From contig CAJGDJ010000011.1 of the NCBI GenBank assembly GCA_904502025.1, positions 1 to 60,440 of the forward strand: a DNA stretch of 60,440 nt, written 5' to 3'. The notes below the pieces were generated by a model. It was given only the letters and a program-made list of their open reading frames with translations, was not told the origin of the DNA and made no database searches. Positions 26,273-33,875 of this stretch are shown one piece after another. Within the stretch, counting starts at the first letter, position 1. Every line of letters starts with the position of its first letter. The stretch comes from an uncultured Muribaculaceae bacterium (GTDB taxonomy: Bacteria > Bacteroidota > Bacteroidia > Bacteroidales > Muribaculaceae). Made by a program: the position numbers and the translations under genes.

Positions 26273-27499
26273 ATGAATGTAGTAGATAGATTTCTTGAAT
26301 ATGTTAAGTTTGACACTCAAAGTGATGAATTAACTAATCTTACCCCTTCAACTCCGGGGCAGATGGTTTTTGCTCAATATCTTGAAGAAAAGCTAAAAGA
26401 ACTTGGATTGAAAGATGTGTCGCTTGATGAAAATGGTTATCTAATGGCAACTCTCCCTGGAAATACTGCTGATGAAGTGCCAACAATTGGCTTTATTGCT
26501 CACCTTGACACTTCTCCCGATATGTCAGGTCGTCATGTGAATCCACGCATTGTCAAGAGCTATGATGGGAGTGATATTATTCTCAATCCCGAAAAGGGGA
26601 TTGTATTGTCGCCAACTCAGTTTCCTGAATTATTGCATTACACTGGACAGGATTTGATTGTGACTGATGGTAATACACTTCTTGGAGCTGATGATAAAGC
26701 AGGTATTGCGGAGATTCTCACTGCGATGGAGTATCTTATGGCTCACCCCGAAATTAAACATGGAGATATTCGCATAGCATTTAATCCAGATGAGGAAATC
26801 GGTCTTGGAGCTCATAAGTTTGATGTTCAAAAATTTGGTGCCGATTGGGCATATACAATGGACGGTGGAGAAATTGGCGAACTTGAATATGAGAACTTTA
26901 ATGCTGCAGTAGCGAAAGTGACATTCAAGGGTCGAAATGTTCACCCCGGGTATGCAAAACATAAAATGATAAACTCATTGCGTGTGGCTACTCAATTTGC
27001 GATTATGTTGCCTCGTTGGGAAACTCCGGAACATACCGAAGGGTATGAAGGATTCTATCATTTGATAGGGATTGAGGGGGATGTCGAAAAGGCTGTATTG
27101 ACTTATATTATTCGTGATCACGACCGAGACCGTTTTGAGCGTCGTAAAAAAGAATTTGAGCATTTAACCCGTAAAATTAATAAGGAATTTCCCGATTGTG
27201 CCTCGCTTGAGTTAAAAGATCAATATTATAATATGCGTGAAAAGATTGAGCCTGTAATGCATGTGATTGAAATTGCCGAACAAGCAATGCGTAATGCAGA
27301 GGTTACTCCTAAAGTAGTTCCCATTCGTGGGGGTACTGATGGTGCTCAACTTTCATTCAAAGGTCTTCCTTGTCCCAATATTTTTGCCGGAGGATTGAAT
27401 TTCCATGGACGTTATGAGTTTGTTCCTATTCCATCAATGGAAAAAGCAACTCAAGTAATTGTTGAAATTGTAAAACTCGTTGCAGAGCGTAAATCGTAA
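26273..27499 (+). CDS. pepT: Peptidase T (tripeptidase)
   Basis: This 408-residue cytosolic zinc aminotripeptidase is of the M20 family. Metal and catalytic segments: IAHLDTSPDMSG (His and Asp), LLGADDKAGIAEI, FNPDEEIGLGAH (general base Glu pair) and GRNVHPGYAK. The C-terminal PIRGGTDGAQLSFKGLPCPNIFAGG block is typical of PepT. I choose ATG 26273 (MNVVDRFLEYVKFDTQSDE), which matches the family N-terminus. An upstream TTG (26225) would add 16 residues without homology. Confidence 0.95.
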   Translation: MNVVDRFLEYVKFDTQSDELTNLTPSTPGQMVFAQYLEEKLKELGLKDVSLDENGYLMATLPGNTADEVPTIGFIAHLDTSPDMSGRHVNPRIVKSYDGSDIILNPEKGIVLSPTQFPELLHYTGQDLIVTDGNTLLGADDKAGIAEILTAMEYLMAHPEIKHGDIRIAFNPDEEIGLGAHKFDVQKFGADWAYTMDGGEIGELEYENFNAAVAKVTFKGRNVHPGYAKHKMINSLRVATQFAIMLPRWETPEHTEGYEGFYHLIGIEGDVEKAVLTYIIRDHDRDRFERRKKEFEHLTRKINKEFPDCASLELKDQYYNMREKIEPVMHVIEIAEQAMRNAEVTPKVVPIRGGTDGAQLSFKGLPCPNIFAGGLNFHGRYEFVPIPSMEKATQVIVEIVKLVAERKS

Positions 27500-28394
27500 T
27501 AAAACATTAATCGTTGTTACCGGACCGACAGGGTCGGGTAAAACTGATTTGGCTATAAAATTGGCACTCAATTACGGGTGCCATATTTTATCGGCCGACT
27601 CTCGTCAACTTTATCGTGAAATACCAATAGGAACAGCAGCACCTACTACTGAGCAACTGGCATTGGTGCCACATCATTTTGTAGGGACTCTTTCTCTCGA
27701 AGATTATTATAGTGCAGCACAATATGAGGAAGAGGTGTTGCAACTGTTGCCTGAATTGTGGAAAGAGAATGATTATGTGGTAATGTGTGGTGGGTCAATG
27801 ATGTATGTTGATGCAGTAACGAAGGGAATTGATGAACTCCCTACGATAACTCCCGAAATTCGAGAAAAAGCGATGGCGATGTATCATGAGGGTGGAATTG
27901 AGTTGCTTCGCACCATGTTGCTTAAACTTGATCCAATATATTACAATCAAGTCGATTTGAATAACCATAAAAGGTTGGTTCATGCAATTGAGATAATTAT
28001 GCAAGCTGGAGTTCCGTATTCGTCATTGAGAACAGGAAAAGTCAAAAAACGACCATTTCGAATTATAAAAATGGCGTTGAATTATGAACGTGAGAAGCTG
28101 TTTGAACGCATTAATCATCGTGTTGATGCAATGATGGTAGCTGGATTAGAGCAGGAGGCTCGTTCGGTGTTTCATTTGCGTCATCTTAATTCATTAAATA
28201 CAGTCGGATATAAAGAGATGTTTGCCTATTTTGATGGTTTGATGGATTTTGAAACGGCAGTTGCACGCATAGGGAAAAATACACGCGTATATGCAAAAAA
28301 ACAACTCACATGGTATAAACGAGACACCGAATTGAAATTATTATCCCCACAAAATGCCTTTCAAGAGGCACTTGAATTGATTGGGAAAAAATAA
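27480..28394 (+). CDS. miaA: tRNA dimethylallyltransferase
   Basis: MiaA transfers a dimethylallyl group to N6 of A37 in tRNAs reading UNN codons, the substrate for MiaB. It is 304 residues, slightly short but complete. P-loop TGPTGSGKTDLAI (about residues 14-26), SADSRQLYREIPIGTA and the ALNYEREKLFERINHRVDAM segment are present. No ATG or GTG lies between the pepT end and the P-loop. The only candidate is TTG 27480, inside the last codons of pepT (20-nt overlap), so translation probably depends on coupling to pepT. Confidence 0.93.
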   Translation: MQSVNRNKTLIVVTGPTGSGKTDLAIKLALNYGCHILSADSRQLYREIPIGTAAPTTEQLALVPHHFVGTLSLEDYYSAAQYEEEVLQLLPELWKENDYVVMCGGSMMYVDAVTKGIDELPTITPEIREKAMAMYHEGGIELLRTMLLKLDPIYYNQVDLNNHKRLVHAIEIIMQAGVPYSSLRTGKVKKRPFRIIKMALNYEREKLFERINHRVDAMMVAGLEQEARSVFHLRHLNSLNTVGYKEMFAYFDGLMDFETAVARIGKNTRVYAKKQLTWYKRDTELKLLSPQNAFQEALELIGKK

Positions 28395-28428
28395 TTGATT
28401 ATCAGTAGGGGTCAGTGATTTTGTGTTG

Positions 28429-29325
28429 TTATTCAGGTGTAATATGTTTTTTGAATAAAAAGGCTGATGGCAATTCTCCTGAAACAATGTCAATAATAGA
28501 GTCGTTTCTGATGAAATAAGCTACAGGGAACGCTTTGGTTAGTTTATGTAATTTTTGTTTTTCAATATGCTTTATCTTAAAGGTGGGATTAAAAAAGTCG
28601 TTGAATTCATTTTGTAATTGCTTGTTTTCAACGGCAAGGGCTATAACTTTATTGACAATGCCACTTTTTTCATAATGGTTTAGATTGCTTATTGAGTTGA
28701 TGCAATGGGGACATTTGTATGAGAATGCAAAAATTAAGTAAGTCGAATCGGGAGAAGTTGAAATTAGATTTGGTAGCTCACTGTTGCTGATAGGTATCGG
28801 TTCAAATTGTTTTTGAGATTTGATTTTGAGTGCTTTAGATGTATATCCACTCATAAAAGCACATAAAACGAGGGAACATGTAATAGTAATGTTTTTTACG
28901 TTTAGGGCTTTAATGCTAGTTGTTTTGATAATCTTGTTATTGAAATAAATATCAAAACACATGCTAATTAAAATGATATTTCTTAATAGTGTGAACCATG
29001 GGGAATTGTCTAAGATAGATAATTTACCAAAACAACCGCAATCAGTAACACCATTGAATAGCCAGCCATAAAGGAAAATTGATGTAACTAAAAAAAAGAA
29101 TGAACCTCCAATAATTGCAATATGAGATTTGTGCTTATTTAAAATAAATAATAAGCCTAAATATACTTCAATTATAATAACCAAAGGAGCAAAAACGGTT
29201 AATATCCCAATATTATATGCTTCAATTGTTGAGATAAAGAGAGATGCATTAGTCGCTTTAATAAAGCCTGAGATTAGGAATATAAGACCTAATATATATG
29301 ATTCGATTTCGATTCGTTTATTCAT
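28429..29325 (-). CDS. MauE/DoxX-type membrane protein fused to a thioredoxin-like domain
   Basis: This 298-residue protein has at least four membrane segments (about 9-24, 40-62, 68-88, 112-126) and a fifth at 145-160. The intramembrane Cys pair is in TDCGCFG (residues 94-100), the hallmark of MauE/DoxX-like redox proteins. The C-terminal domain (about 170-298) has YLIFAFSYKCPHC with a CPHC pair at 205-208, like TlpA/peroxiredoxin-type thiol-disulfide proteins. A role in disulfide exchange outside the membrane is inferred. A small Cys-containing lipoprotein gene lies 105 nt upstream, separated by a terminator. Confidence 0.82.
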   Translation of the reverse strand: MNKRIEIESYILGLIFLISGFIKATNASLFISTIEAYNIGILTVFAPLVIIIEVYLGLLFILNKHKSHIAIIGGSFFFLVTSIFLYGWLFNGVTDCGCFGKLSILDNSPWFTLLRNIILISMCFDIYFNNKIIKTTSIKALNVKNITITCSLVLCAFMSGYTSKALKIKSQKQFEPIPISNSELPNLISTSPDSTYLIFAFSYKCPHCINSISNLNHYEKSGIVNKVIALAVENKQLQNEFNDFFNPTFKIKHIEKQKLHKLTKAFPVAYFIRNDSIIDIVSGELPSAFLFKKHITPE

Positions 29326-29343
29326 TTGTTGGTTTTTATATGT

Positions 29344-29392
29344 AAAAAGAGGGGATTTTTAGGTTGTATATATTCATTTCCCCTCTTTTTTT
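29344..29392. terminator. Terminator between small lipoprotein and MauE-like gene
   Basis: An 11-bp stem AAAAAGAGGGG (29344-29354) / CCCCTCTTTTT (29380-29390) has a long AT-rich loop. On the minus strand it ends in CCCCTCTTTTT and would stop the lipoprotein transcript. Confidence 0.7.
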
Positions 29393-29430
29393 ACTATATA
29401 AATTGACTATGTGCAATTTATATTATTGGA

Positions 29431-29673
29431 TTAATAACAGTCGTATGAATAATCTTCGTCGTCATTTGCCATGCGAAGTTTGATTGCTAAATCGCTGCAG
29501 TATTTAGCCCCAAAACTTGCGGGATTAAGTTGTTTTGTGTATGTGTCTCCATAGTAATAGTCATATTCAACACAAGTACACATTTTAGTTTCTTCTTCTT
29601 CCTCGCTACAAGAAACTAAAAATGAAGAAAATGCAAATAACGCAACAGCTGAGATAAAAATATACTTTTTCAT
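29431..29673 (-). CDS. Small Cys-containing lipoprotein, unknown
   Basis: This 80-residue protein has a signal peptide with a lipobox (FLVSC, Cys 22), an acidic stretch SEEEEE and the pair CTC at 32-34. Aromatic blocks (YDYYYGDTY and DYSYDCY) and two further cysteines (YCSD and the terminal DCY) follow. I recognise no family. It follows the structured RNA at 29743 and has no promoter box of its own in the 69 nt between. The cysteines and the nearby MauE/thioredoxin gene suggest a disulfide-bonded exported product. Confidence 0.72.
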   Translation of the reverse strand: MKKYIFISAVALFAFSSFLVSCSEEEEETKMCTCVEYDYYYGDTYTKQLNPASFGAKYCSDLAIKLRMANDDEDYSYDCY

Positions 29674-29742
29674 AATAAATAATATTAATAGTTGATAAAA
29701 AATAAATAGTCGTCCGTATTATAAGAATGTATTTGTATATAC

Positions 29743-29970
29743 AAAAAAAACGTGGACGAAACTCGAATATTAGTTCTTGAGGTCTTAGGATACCATGCTA
29801 CCAAATTAACGAGTAAAGCCCACGCCTATGGCGTGAGCGTCATTGCTTTACTCTTGGTAGCTCGTGAAAGTTCCTAAGTTTCAAGAACAAGAATATAGCG
29901 AATACGCTTTTCCAATTTATATGTAAATACTAAAAATTGTTATATATTCATAGGCAATTAGTGTTTTGTT
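29743..29970 (-). ncRNA. Structured pseudoknotted RNA, copy 1
   Basis: Plus-strand coordinates of the stems: P1 outer 29881-29887 with 29773-29779; P1 inner 29872-29878 with 29784-29790; P2 29854-29861 with 29797-29804; P3 29845-29853 with 29811-29819; P4 29830-29835 with 29821-29826; P5 29818-29824 with 29751-29757. P5 crosses P1-P3, so it is a pseudoknot or a mutually exclusive terminator stem, and it also competes with P4. On the minus strand P5 ends in a run of eight T. The P5 irregular pair is G-U only if the RNA is read from the minus strand. The core AGGTCTTAGGATACC (29780-29794, plus sense) recurs at 59870. Ends are estimated from the promoter box and T run. Confidence 0.75.
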
Positions 29971-29977
29971 AGATGTG

Positions 29978-29985
29978 CAAAGTTA
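29978..29985 (-). promoter_or_regulatory. -7 box TAACTTTG for structured RNA copy 1
   Basis: This exact TAnnTTTG match on the minus strand lies about 90 nt upstream of stem P1. No second box occurs between the RNA and the small lipoprotein start. Confidence 0.6.
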
Positions 29986-30021
29986 AATAATTATTTTAAA
30001 AATTTCTATAAATGGTTGTTT

Positions 30022-30066
30022 TTTTTAAGCCCATTTCTTGTAAATGGCAAGAAATGGGCTTAAAAA
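30022..30066. repeat. Long perfect inverted repeat
   Basis: TTTTTAAGCCCATTTCTTG (30022-30040) and its exact complement (30048-30066) form a 19-bp stem with a 7-base loop. The A/T ends are part of the stem, so no unpaired T tract follows on either strand. It may be a terminator for the frameshifted gene to its right or the trace of a small mobile element. Confidence 0.7.
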
Positions 30067-30155
30067 TGTATAGTAAATAGATAATGTATTTATTAATTTA
30101 GTTCAATATGATGAAATTAGTAACAATTTTCATTAAATTTCATAGATAATTCTGC

Positions 30156-30310
30156 TCATGTCTCAACCCCCAAAATATGAGTATAATATTCTATAGTATT
30201 GCCAAATTCATCGACGCAATGATATTGATCTCCAAGAATGTCATCGCACGAAGTTATAAAAGAGAGAGTGCTAATAACGAAATAGATGCAATTAAAAAAT
30301 ACTTTCTCAT
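30156..30310 (-). pseudogene. Frameshifted small lipoprotein
   Basis: From ATG 30310 the frame reads a signal-like MRKYFLIASISLLALSLL, then stops. Shifting by one base at the TTTT run gives FITSCDDILGDQYHCVDEFG and continues to a TGA at 30156. The joined product is about 52 residues with a lipobox (ITSC). One missing T explains everything, so this is either a pseudogene, a phase-variable gene or a sequencing error. It resembles the 80-residue lipoprotein gene 480 bp away in size and plan, but not closely in sequence. Confidence 0.6.
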
Positions 30311-30445
30311 AATAAAATGGGGTTATTGAATAATAAAGATGTTTAATAAGAAGTCGTTGTGAGATTATTACTATAAGAAAATAATATTGTTATTTCGAAC
30401 TATGTAATGATTGTTGCTTTTAGTAAAAATAATTCGTTTGAAATT

Positions 30446-31159
30446 TTACAACCAAGCAATAAATGAGTAAGCGATGATTGATAGGGAAGTTGTCAATCCT
30501 ATCGCAATCATTATATCGGGTAATTGATAAATTATTGTTGTTCCTTTTATTGAAAAGTGTGCATATTCGTTTTGAGACTCAACATTGCGAGGTGTTGATA
30601 TCTGCTTAGCAACTTGTTCTGCGATGCAATAAATAATGTATCCAATCACACTACCTATTATTGCACCAACGAGTAAGTCTCCGGGATAATGAACACCAAG
30701 ATACATGCGAGAGTAAGATGTTATCAAGGCCCATGTAAATATGAAAATCGTAAATCGGCGTTTCGCAAATAGGAATGAGAGAAATGTGGCAAGAGCAAAC
30801 GAGTTGGCCGCATGGCAAGATGGGAATCCATATTTCCCTCCTCGATAACCATCAACGATGTGGACAAATGCACTTATTGGATTTTCTAAATTAGTGGGAC
30901 GAAGCCTTTCAGCTAAAGGACGTATTAATGAGGCACATAGTTGGTCAACACATAAAATCACGATTGGTATGGATAATGTGTAGCATAATGCGATTTTCCA
31001 CCCAAAACGACGAAAAAGAATATATATAATTGATGCATACATTGGAATCCAAATAGCTTTCCCTGTAAATGTCATCATAAAATAGTCAAAGAAAGTTGAA
31101 TGAAAACTATTGAAAAATAGTAAAACTTGAGTGTCTAAATCGATTAAAAAGTCAAGCAT
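30446..31159 (-). CDS. PAP2 family phosphatase
   Basis: This 237-residue inner-membrane protein has five or six hydrophobic segments and the three PAP2 motifs: ...AERLRPTN (motif 1), GFPSCHAANS (motif 2, catalytic His) and SYSRMYLGVHYPGDLLVG (motif 3). Relatives dephosphorylate lipid A, undecaprenyl diphosphate or phosphatidic acids on the periplasmic side. It begins 21 nt after the LTA-synthase-like gene, so the two probably modify envelope lipids together. Which lipid is not readable. Confidence 0.9.
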   Translation of the reverse strand: MLDFLIDLDTQVLLFFNSFHSTFFDYFMMTFTGKAIWIPMYASIIYILFRRFGWKIALCYTLSIPIVILCVDQLCASLIRPLAERLRPTNLENPISAFVHIVDGYRGGKYGFPSCHAANSFALATFLSFLFAKRRFTIFIFTWALITSYSRMYLGVHYPGDLLVGAIIGSVIGYIIYCIAEQVAKQISTPRNVESQNEYAHFSIKGTTIIYQLPDIMIAIGLTTSLSIIAYSFIAWL

Positions 31160-31180
31160 ATTTTAATTTTGGTTATATTG

Positions 31181-33034
31181 TTATCGTTTATCTAAGTCAT
31201 TATATAATTTTTGAATAAAAGCTTTTGCATTATTTAGATGGGAGATAGAATCAGTGCCACTTGTTTCTATAATTTTATTCGCTTCATAGCTAAACATAAC
31301 ATGCCCATCTTTATCAATGAAGCCAAAAAGAGTGGGAGAAGATATGAATGCATAATGAGATGTATTTGCGTCTAAAATGTTTTTGCTGAAAATAAATTCA
31401 TTATGAGGTATATCTAACTGATGTAATAATGTCGCCGCAATGTCGGTTTGAGAACCAATGTTGGTTATATTCATGGGTTGTTTTATTGCACCTCCGGTGA
31501 AAACTAATGGGATATGATGTTTATCTATAAATTTTGTTATGTCGATAGGGTATGCGTCGAAATGGTCGGGAGTTATGATGACTAATGATTGCTCCCATTT
31601 GCCATGTAGCTTTAATTTTGAAATAAATTCCCCCAAACAACTATCAGTATAGGCAAAAGCATTTGCAATATTGTTTGATAGCCGTTGATATGGGACCTCA
31701 AATGGTTCATGACTACTTGACGTTTGTATTACTCTAAATTGAGGTTTATTTTTTTTGTTTTTTACGATGTCGTTGACGCATTTATTAAAAACAACGTGGT
31801 CATGAACACCCCATTTGCTATAGTGTTCGCTATCAGGAAAATTTTTGTCGCTTATGATTGTTTCAAATCCAGATGAAATGAGATAAGCATGCATGTTGAT
31901 AAAATTGGCATCACCGCCATAATAATAAGAGGTTTCCCAACCCGCTTTTTTTAATGATTTAGCAAGTGATGGTAAATTGTCGGTTTTATTTGCATATTTC
32001 ATGATGCTTGTGGTGGGCTGAGCAGGGTATGCACTCAATATGGCAGGAATGCATCGTTCAGTTCTGCGACCTGAGGCATAAAAATTACTGAAAAATATGC
32101 CTTGACTTGCGAGAGCGTTGAGATGGGGAACAATTGGTTGATTGTCGTTCCTGATGTTTAGAAGATGTTGAGAAAAACTTTCCAAGATTATTAAATATAT
32201 ATCGGGGCGTTTTTTGTTTAAGATATAAATAGTGCTATCAATGGAGCTGTGTTTGTCAAATGAGGAGTAAATTTGGTCTGCTTCCTCGGAGCTAAAGTAT
32301 TGGAATTGTGATGAAAATTTGTTTTGGTGTAAAGCCGAGTGAGCAAAGCTGAATAACGGATTTATTGCTGCGTGATTTAATTCTTGCTTTGGACTAAAGT
32401 AAACTGAGCCGGAGTTTAGAGGGGGGATATTGGAATCATTGATTTTGATGCTTTTATGGGTGGGGATAAATAAAGCTCCTATAGGAAGTAATAGAATTGT
32501 GGAGCAGCAAATTTTTGCTTTAATATTTGCGGTTACTCGCTCATTCTTATGCTTAGTTGTAAATAACAGAAATATGTATGTTAAGCCAAATGTAATAGAT
32601 ATTGAAGATATAATGCCTATAATGTAGTAGTATATTGGGGCACTGGCAAGAGCTGCACTGGGAGATGTGGATAAGTAGAAGATGGGGGACATGTCAAGGC
32701 GAAATCCCCAATATCCATAAAGAGCAATGTCAAGACATAAAACTGTGGCTATTATTAGCGAAACTGTAAAAAAATAGGTATAAAACAGTCGTTTTATAAT
32801 AGTATTGCGTTTGACCCAAAATGGGGCAATTAATATTGCTCCGGGGACTATTGATAGGTAGGCTGATGTTAATAAATCAAGAGGTAGCCCGTTGTAAATT
32901 ATATAAAAAAGGTCGAGAAAAGTAATGTTATGATAGAGATCGTTGTGGAATAATATAAAAATAGGCTTTTGTATGACGAAAATAGCCACAAAAAGAATAT
33001 ATATAAGTGCTAATTTTTTTATTGATTCTAACAT
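31181..33034 (-). CDS. LTA synthase-like sulfatase-fold transferase
   Basis: This 617-residue protein has five N-terminal membrane segments (within residues 1-190) and a periplasmic alkaline-phosphatase/sulfatase fold. Metal and nucleophile blocks: DIYLIILESFSQHLL, YASGRRTERCIPAILSAYP (Thr nucleophile region), SYYYGGDANF, WGVHDHVVF and VIITPDHFDAYP. Family members move phosphoglycerol or phosphoethanolamine from phospholipids to a glycolipid. In a Gram-negative cell it may decorate lipid A or another surface glycan. The donor and acceptor are inference. A PAP2 phosphatase gene follows directly. Confidence 0.88.
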   Translation of the reverse strand: MLESIKKLALIYILFVAIFVIQKPIFILFHNDLYHNITFLDLFYIIYNGLPLDLLTSAYLSIVPGAILIAPFWVKRNTIIKRLFYTYFFTVSLIIATVLCLDIALYGYWGFRLDMSPIFYLSTSPSAALASAPIYYYIIGIISSISITFGLTYIFLLFTTKHKNERVTANIKAKICCSTILLLPIGALFIPTHKSIKINDSNIPPLNSGSVYFSPKQELNHAAINPLFSFAHSALHQNKFSSQFQYFSSEEADQIYSSFDKHSSIDSTIYILNKKRPDIYLIILESFSQHLLNIRNDNQPIVPHLNALASQGIFFSNFYASGRRTERCIPAILSAYPAQPTTSIMKYANKTDNLPSLAKSLKKAGWETSYYYGGDANFINMHAYLISSGFETIISDKNFPDSEHYSKWGVHDHVVFNKCVNDIVKNKKNKPQFRVIQTSSSHEPFEVPYQRLSNNIANAFAYTDSCLGEFISKLKLHGKWEQSLVIITPDHFDAYPIDITKFIDKHHIPLVFTGGAIKQPMNITNIGSQTDIAATLLHQLDIPHNEFIFSKNILDANTSHYAFISSPTLFGFIDKDGHVMFSYEANKIIETSGTDSISHLNNAKAFIQKLYNDLDKR

Positions 33035-33072
33035 TTTTAATGTTAACTTTTTCTGTATGAGAAGTCTTGTTG

Positions 33073-33080
33073 CAAAGTTA
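33073..33080 (-). promoter_or_regulatory. -7 box TAACTTTG
   Basis: This exact box on the minus strand lies 39 nt upstream of the LTA-synthase-like start. It probably drives that gene and the PAP2 gene. Confidence 0.6.
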
Positions 33081-33167
33081 CATCAAAATTCGATATATTT
33101 TGTGATTTAATAGTGAAAAAGTGGATTGTATTAATTTAATGTATTTTTGAAAGATAAAATAAAGATT

Positions 33168-33245
33168 TTATTGTATAGACCTATGTGTTGGATTGTCTCC
33201 AGCATAAGGAGGAAGTACATAATTATGGTCAAAAGAGGGTGTCAT
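33168..33245 (-). pseudogene. Truncated N-terminus resembling DUF6932
   Basis: This 25-codon frame begins with ATG nine bases after the TOPRIM gene and reads MTPSFDHNYVLPPYAGDNPT before a stop five codons later. The FD...LPPY.GDNPT opening resembles the N-terminus of DUF6932 proteins as I remember them. The normal protein would be several times longer. I infer a third gene of the AAA-TOPRIM cassette cut off here. The match rests on about 20 residues, so confidence is limited. Confidence 0.45.
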
Positions 33246-33253
33246 ACTATATC

Positions 33254-33874
33254 TTATTTAAGATTAATAGCAAGAAATTCTTTTAAGGGCTTTAATGCAT
33301 CAATATCTAAATCCCAATAATCCTTGTTTTCAAATAACCAGTCTCCTTTTCCTAATCTATCACGATATTTCCGAGTCAATTTCTGTGCGGCCATATAAGT
33401 ATGCAATTTGTTTTTTAGACTAGGTACATTATATTTAGAAACTCCAGATTCATCTTTAGCACTAGATACACATGTTTCATAGTCATTAAAGCAATCAAAG
33501 AATATTGGATGCAGGTCTTTGCGAGTTGTAGCTTCCATAAGGATTTCTATATCTCCATCATCTTGATTATTTGGATATAGGAAGTAATCAAATGATACTG
33601 CATTAGCCTTCATTCCATTGTCTATTTCATTCTTTCGCTTAATATATCCATATTTTTTTGTTATAGTGTCAGCATCTGCGAAAACGATTACTTGTTCTCC
33701 ATTTTCCTGTGCTATTTTTATTTGATTAAGAATTGCTTCTTTGAACAAATTGCCGATGCCATTCATCGGTATAAATTCAACGTTCATTTTAGGGAAAATG
33801 ATATTTATAATCGTTTGAAGGAAATGGCATTCAGAAGTATCCTTACTTTTAGCCTCAATGAAAATCTTAGTCAT
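33254..33874 (-). CDS. TOPRIM-like nuclease/effector (DUF3226 type)
   Basis: This 206-residue protein has a TOPRIM-like arrangement: Glu in IFIEAKSKD (residue 7), a Gly pair in MNGIGN (about 38-42) and the metal-binding DxD in VIVFADADT (Asp 66 and 68). It resembles DUF3226/OLD-type TOPRIM proteins. ATG 33874 is one base after the ATPase stop (TAAtATG), so translation is coupled; an in-frame TTG at 33889 would overlap the ATPase. In known systems such as PARIS and Gabija an AAA ATPase controls a TOPRIM nuclease. An anti-phage role is inferred from this pairing. Confidence 0.72.
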   Translation of the reverse strand: MTKIFIEAKSKDTSECHFLQTIINIIFPKMNVEFIPMNGIGNLFKEAILNQIKIAQENGEQVIVFADADTITKKYGYIKRKNEIDNGMKANAVSFDYFLYPNNQDDGDIEILMEATTRKDLHPIFFDCFNDYETCVSSAKDESGVSKYNVPSLKNKLHTYMAAQKLTRKYRDRLGKGDWLFENKDYWDLDIDALKPLKEFLAINLK

Positions 33875-33875
33875 A

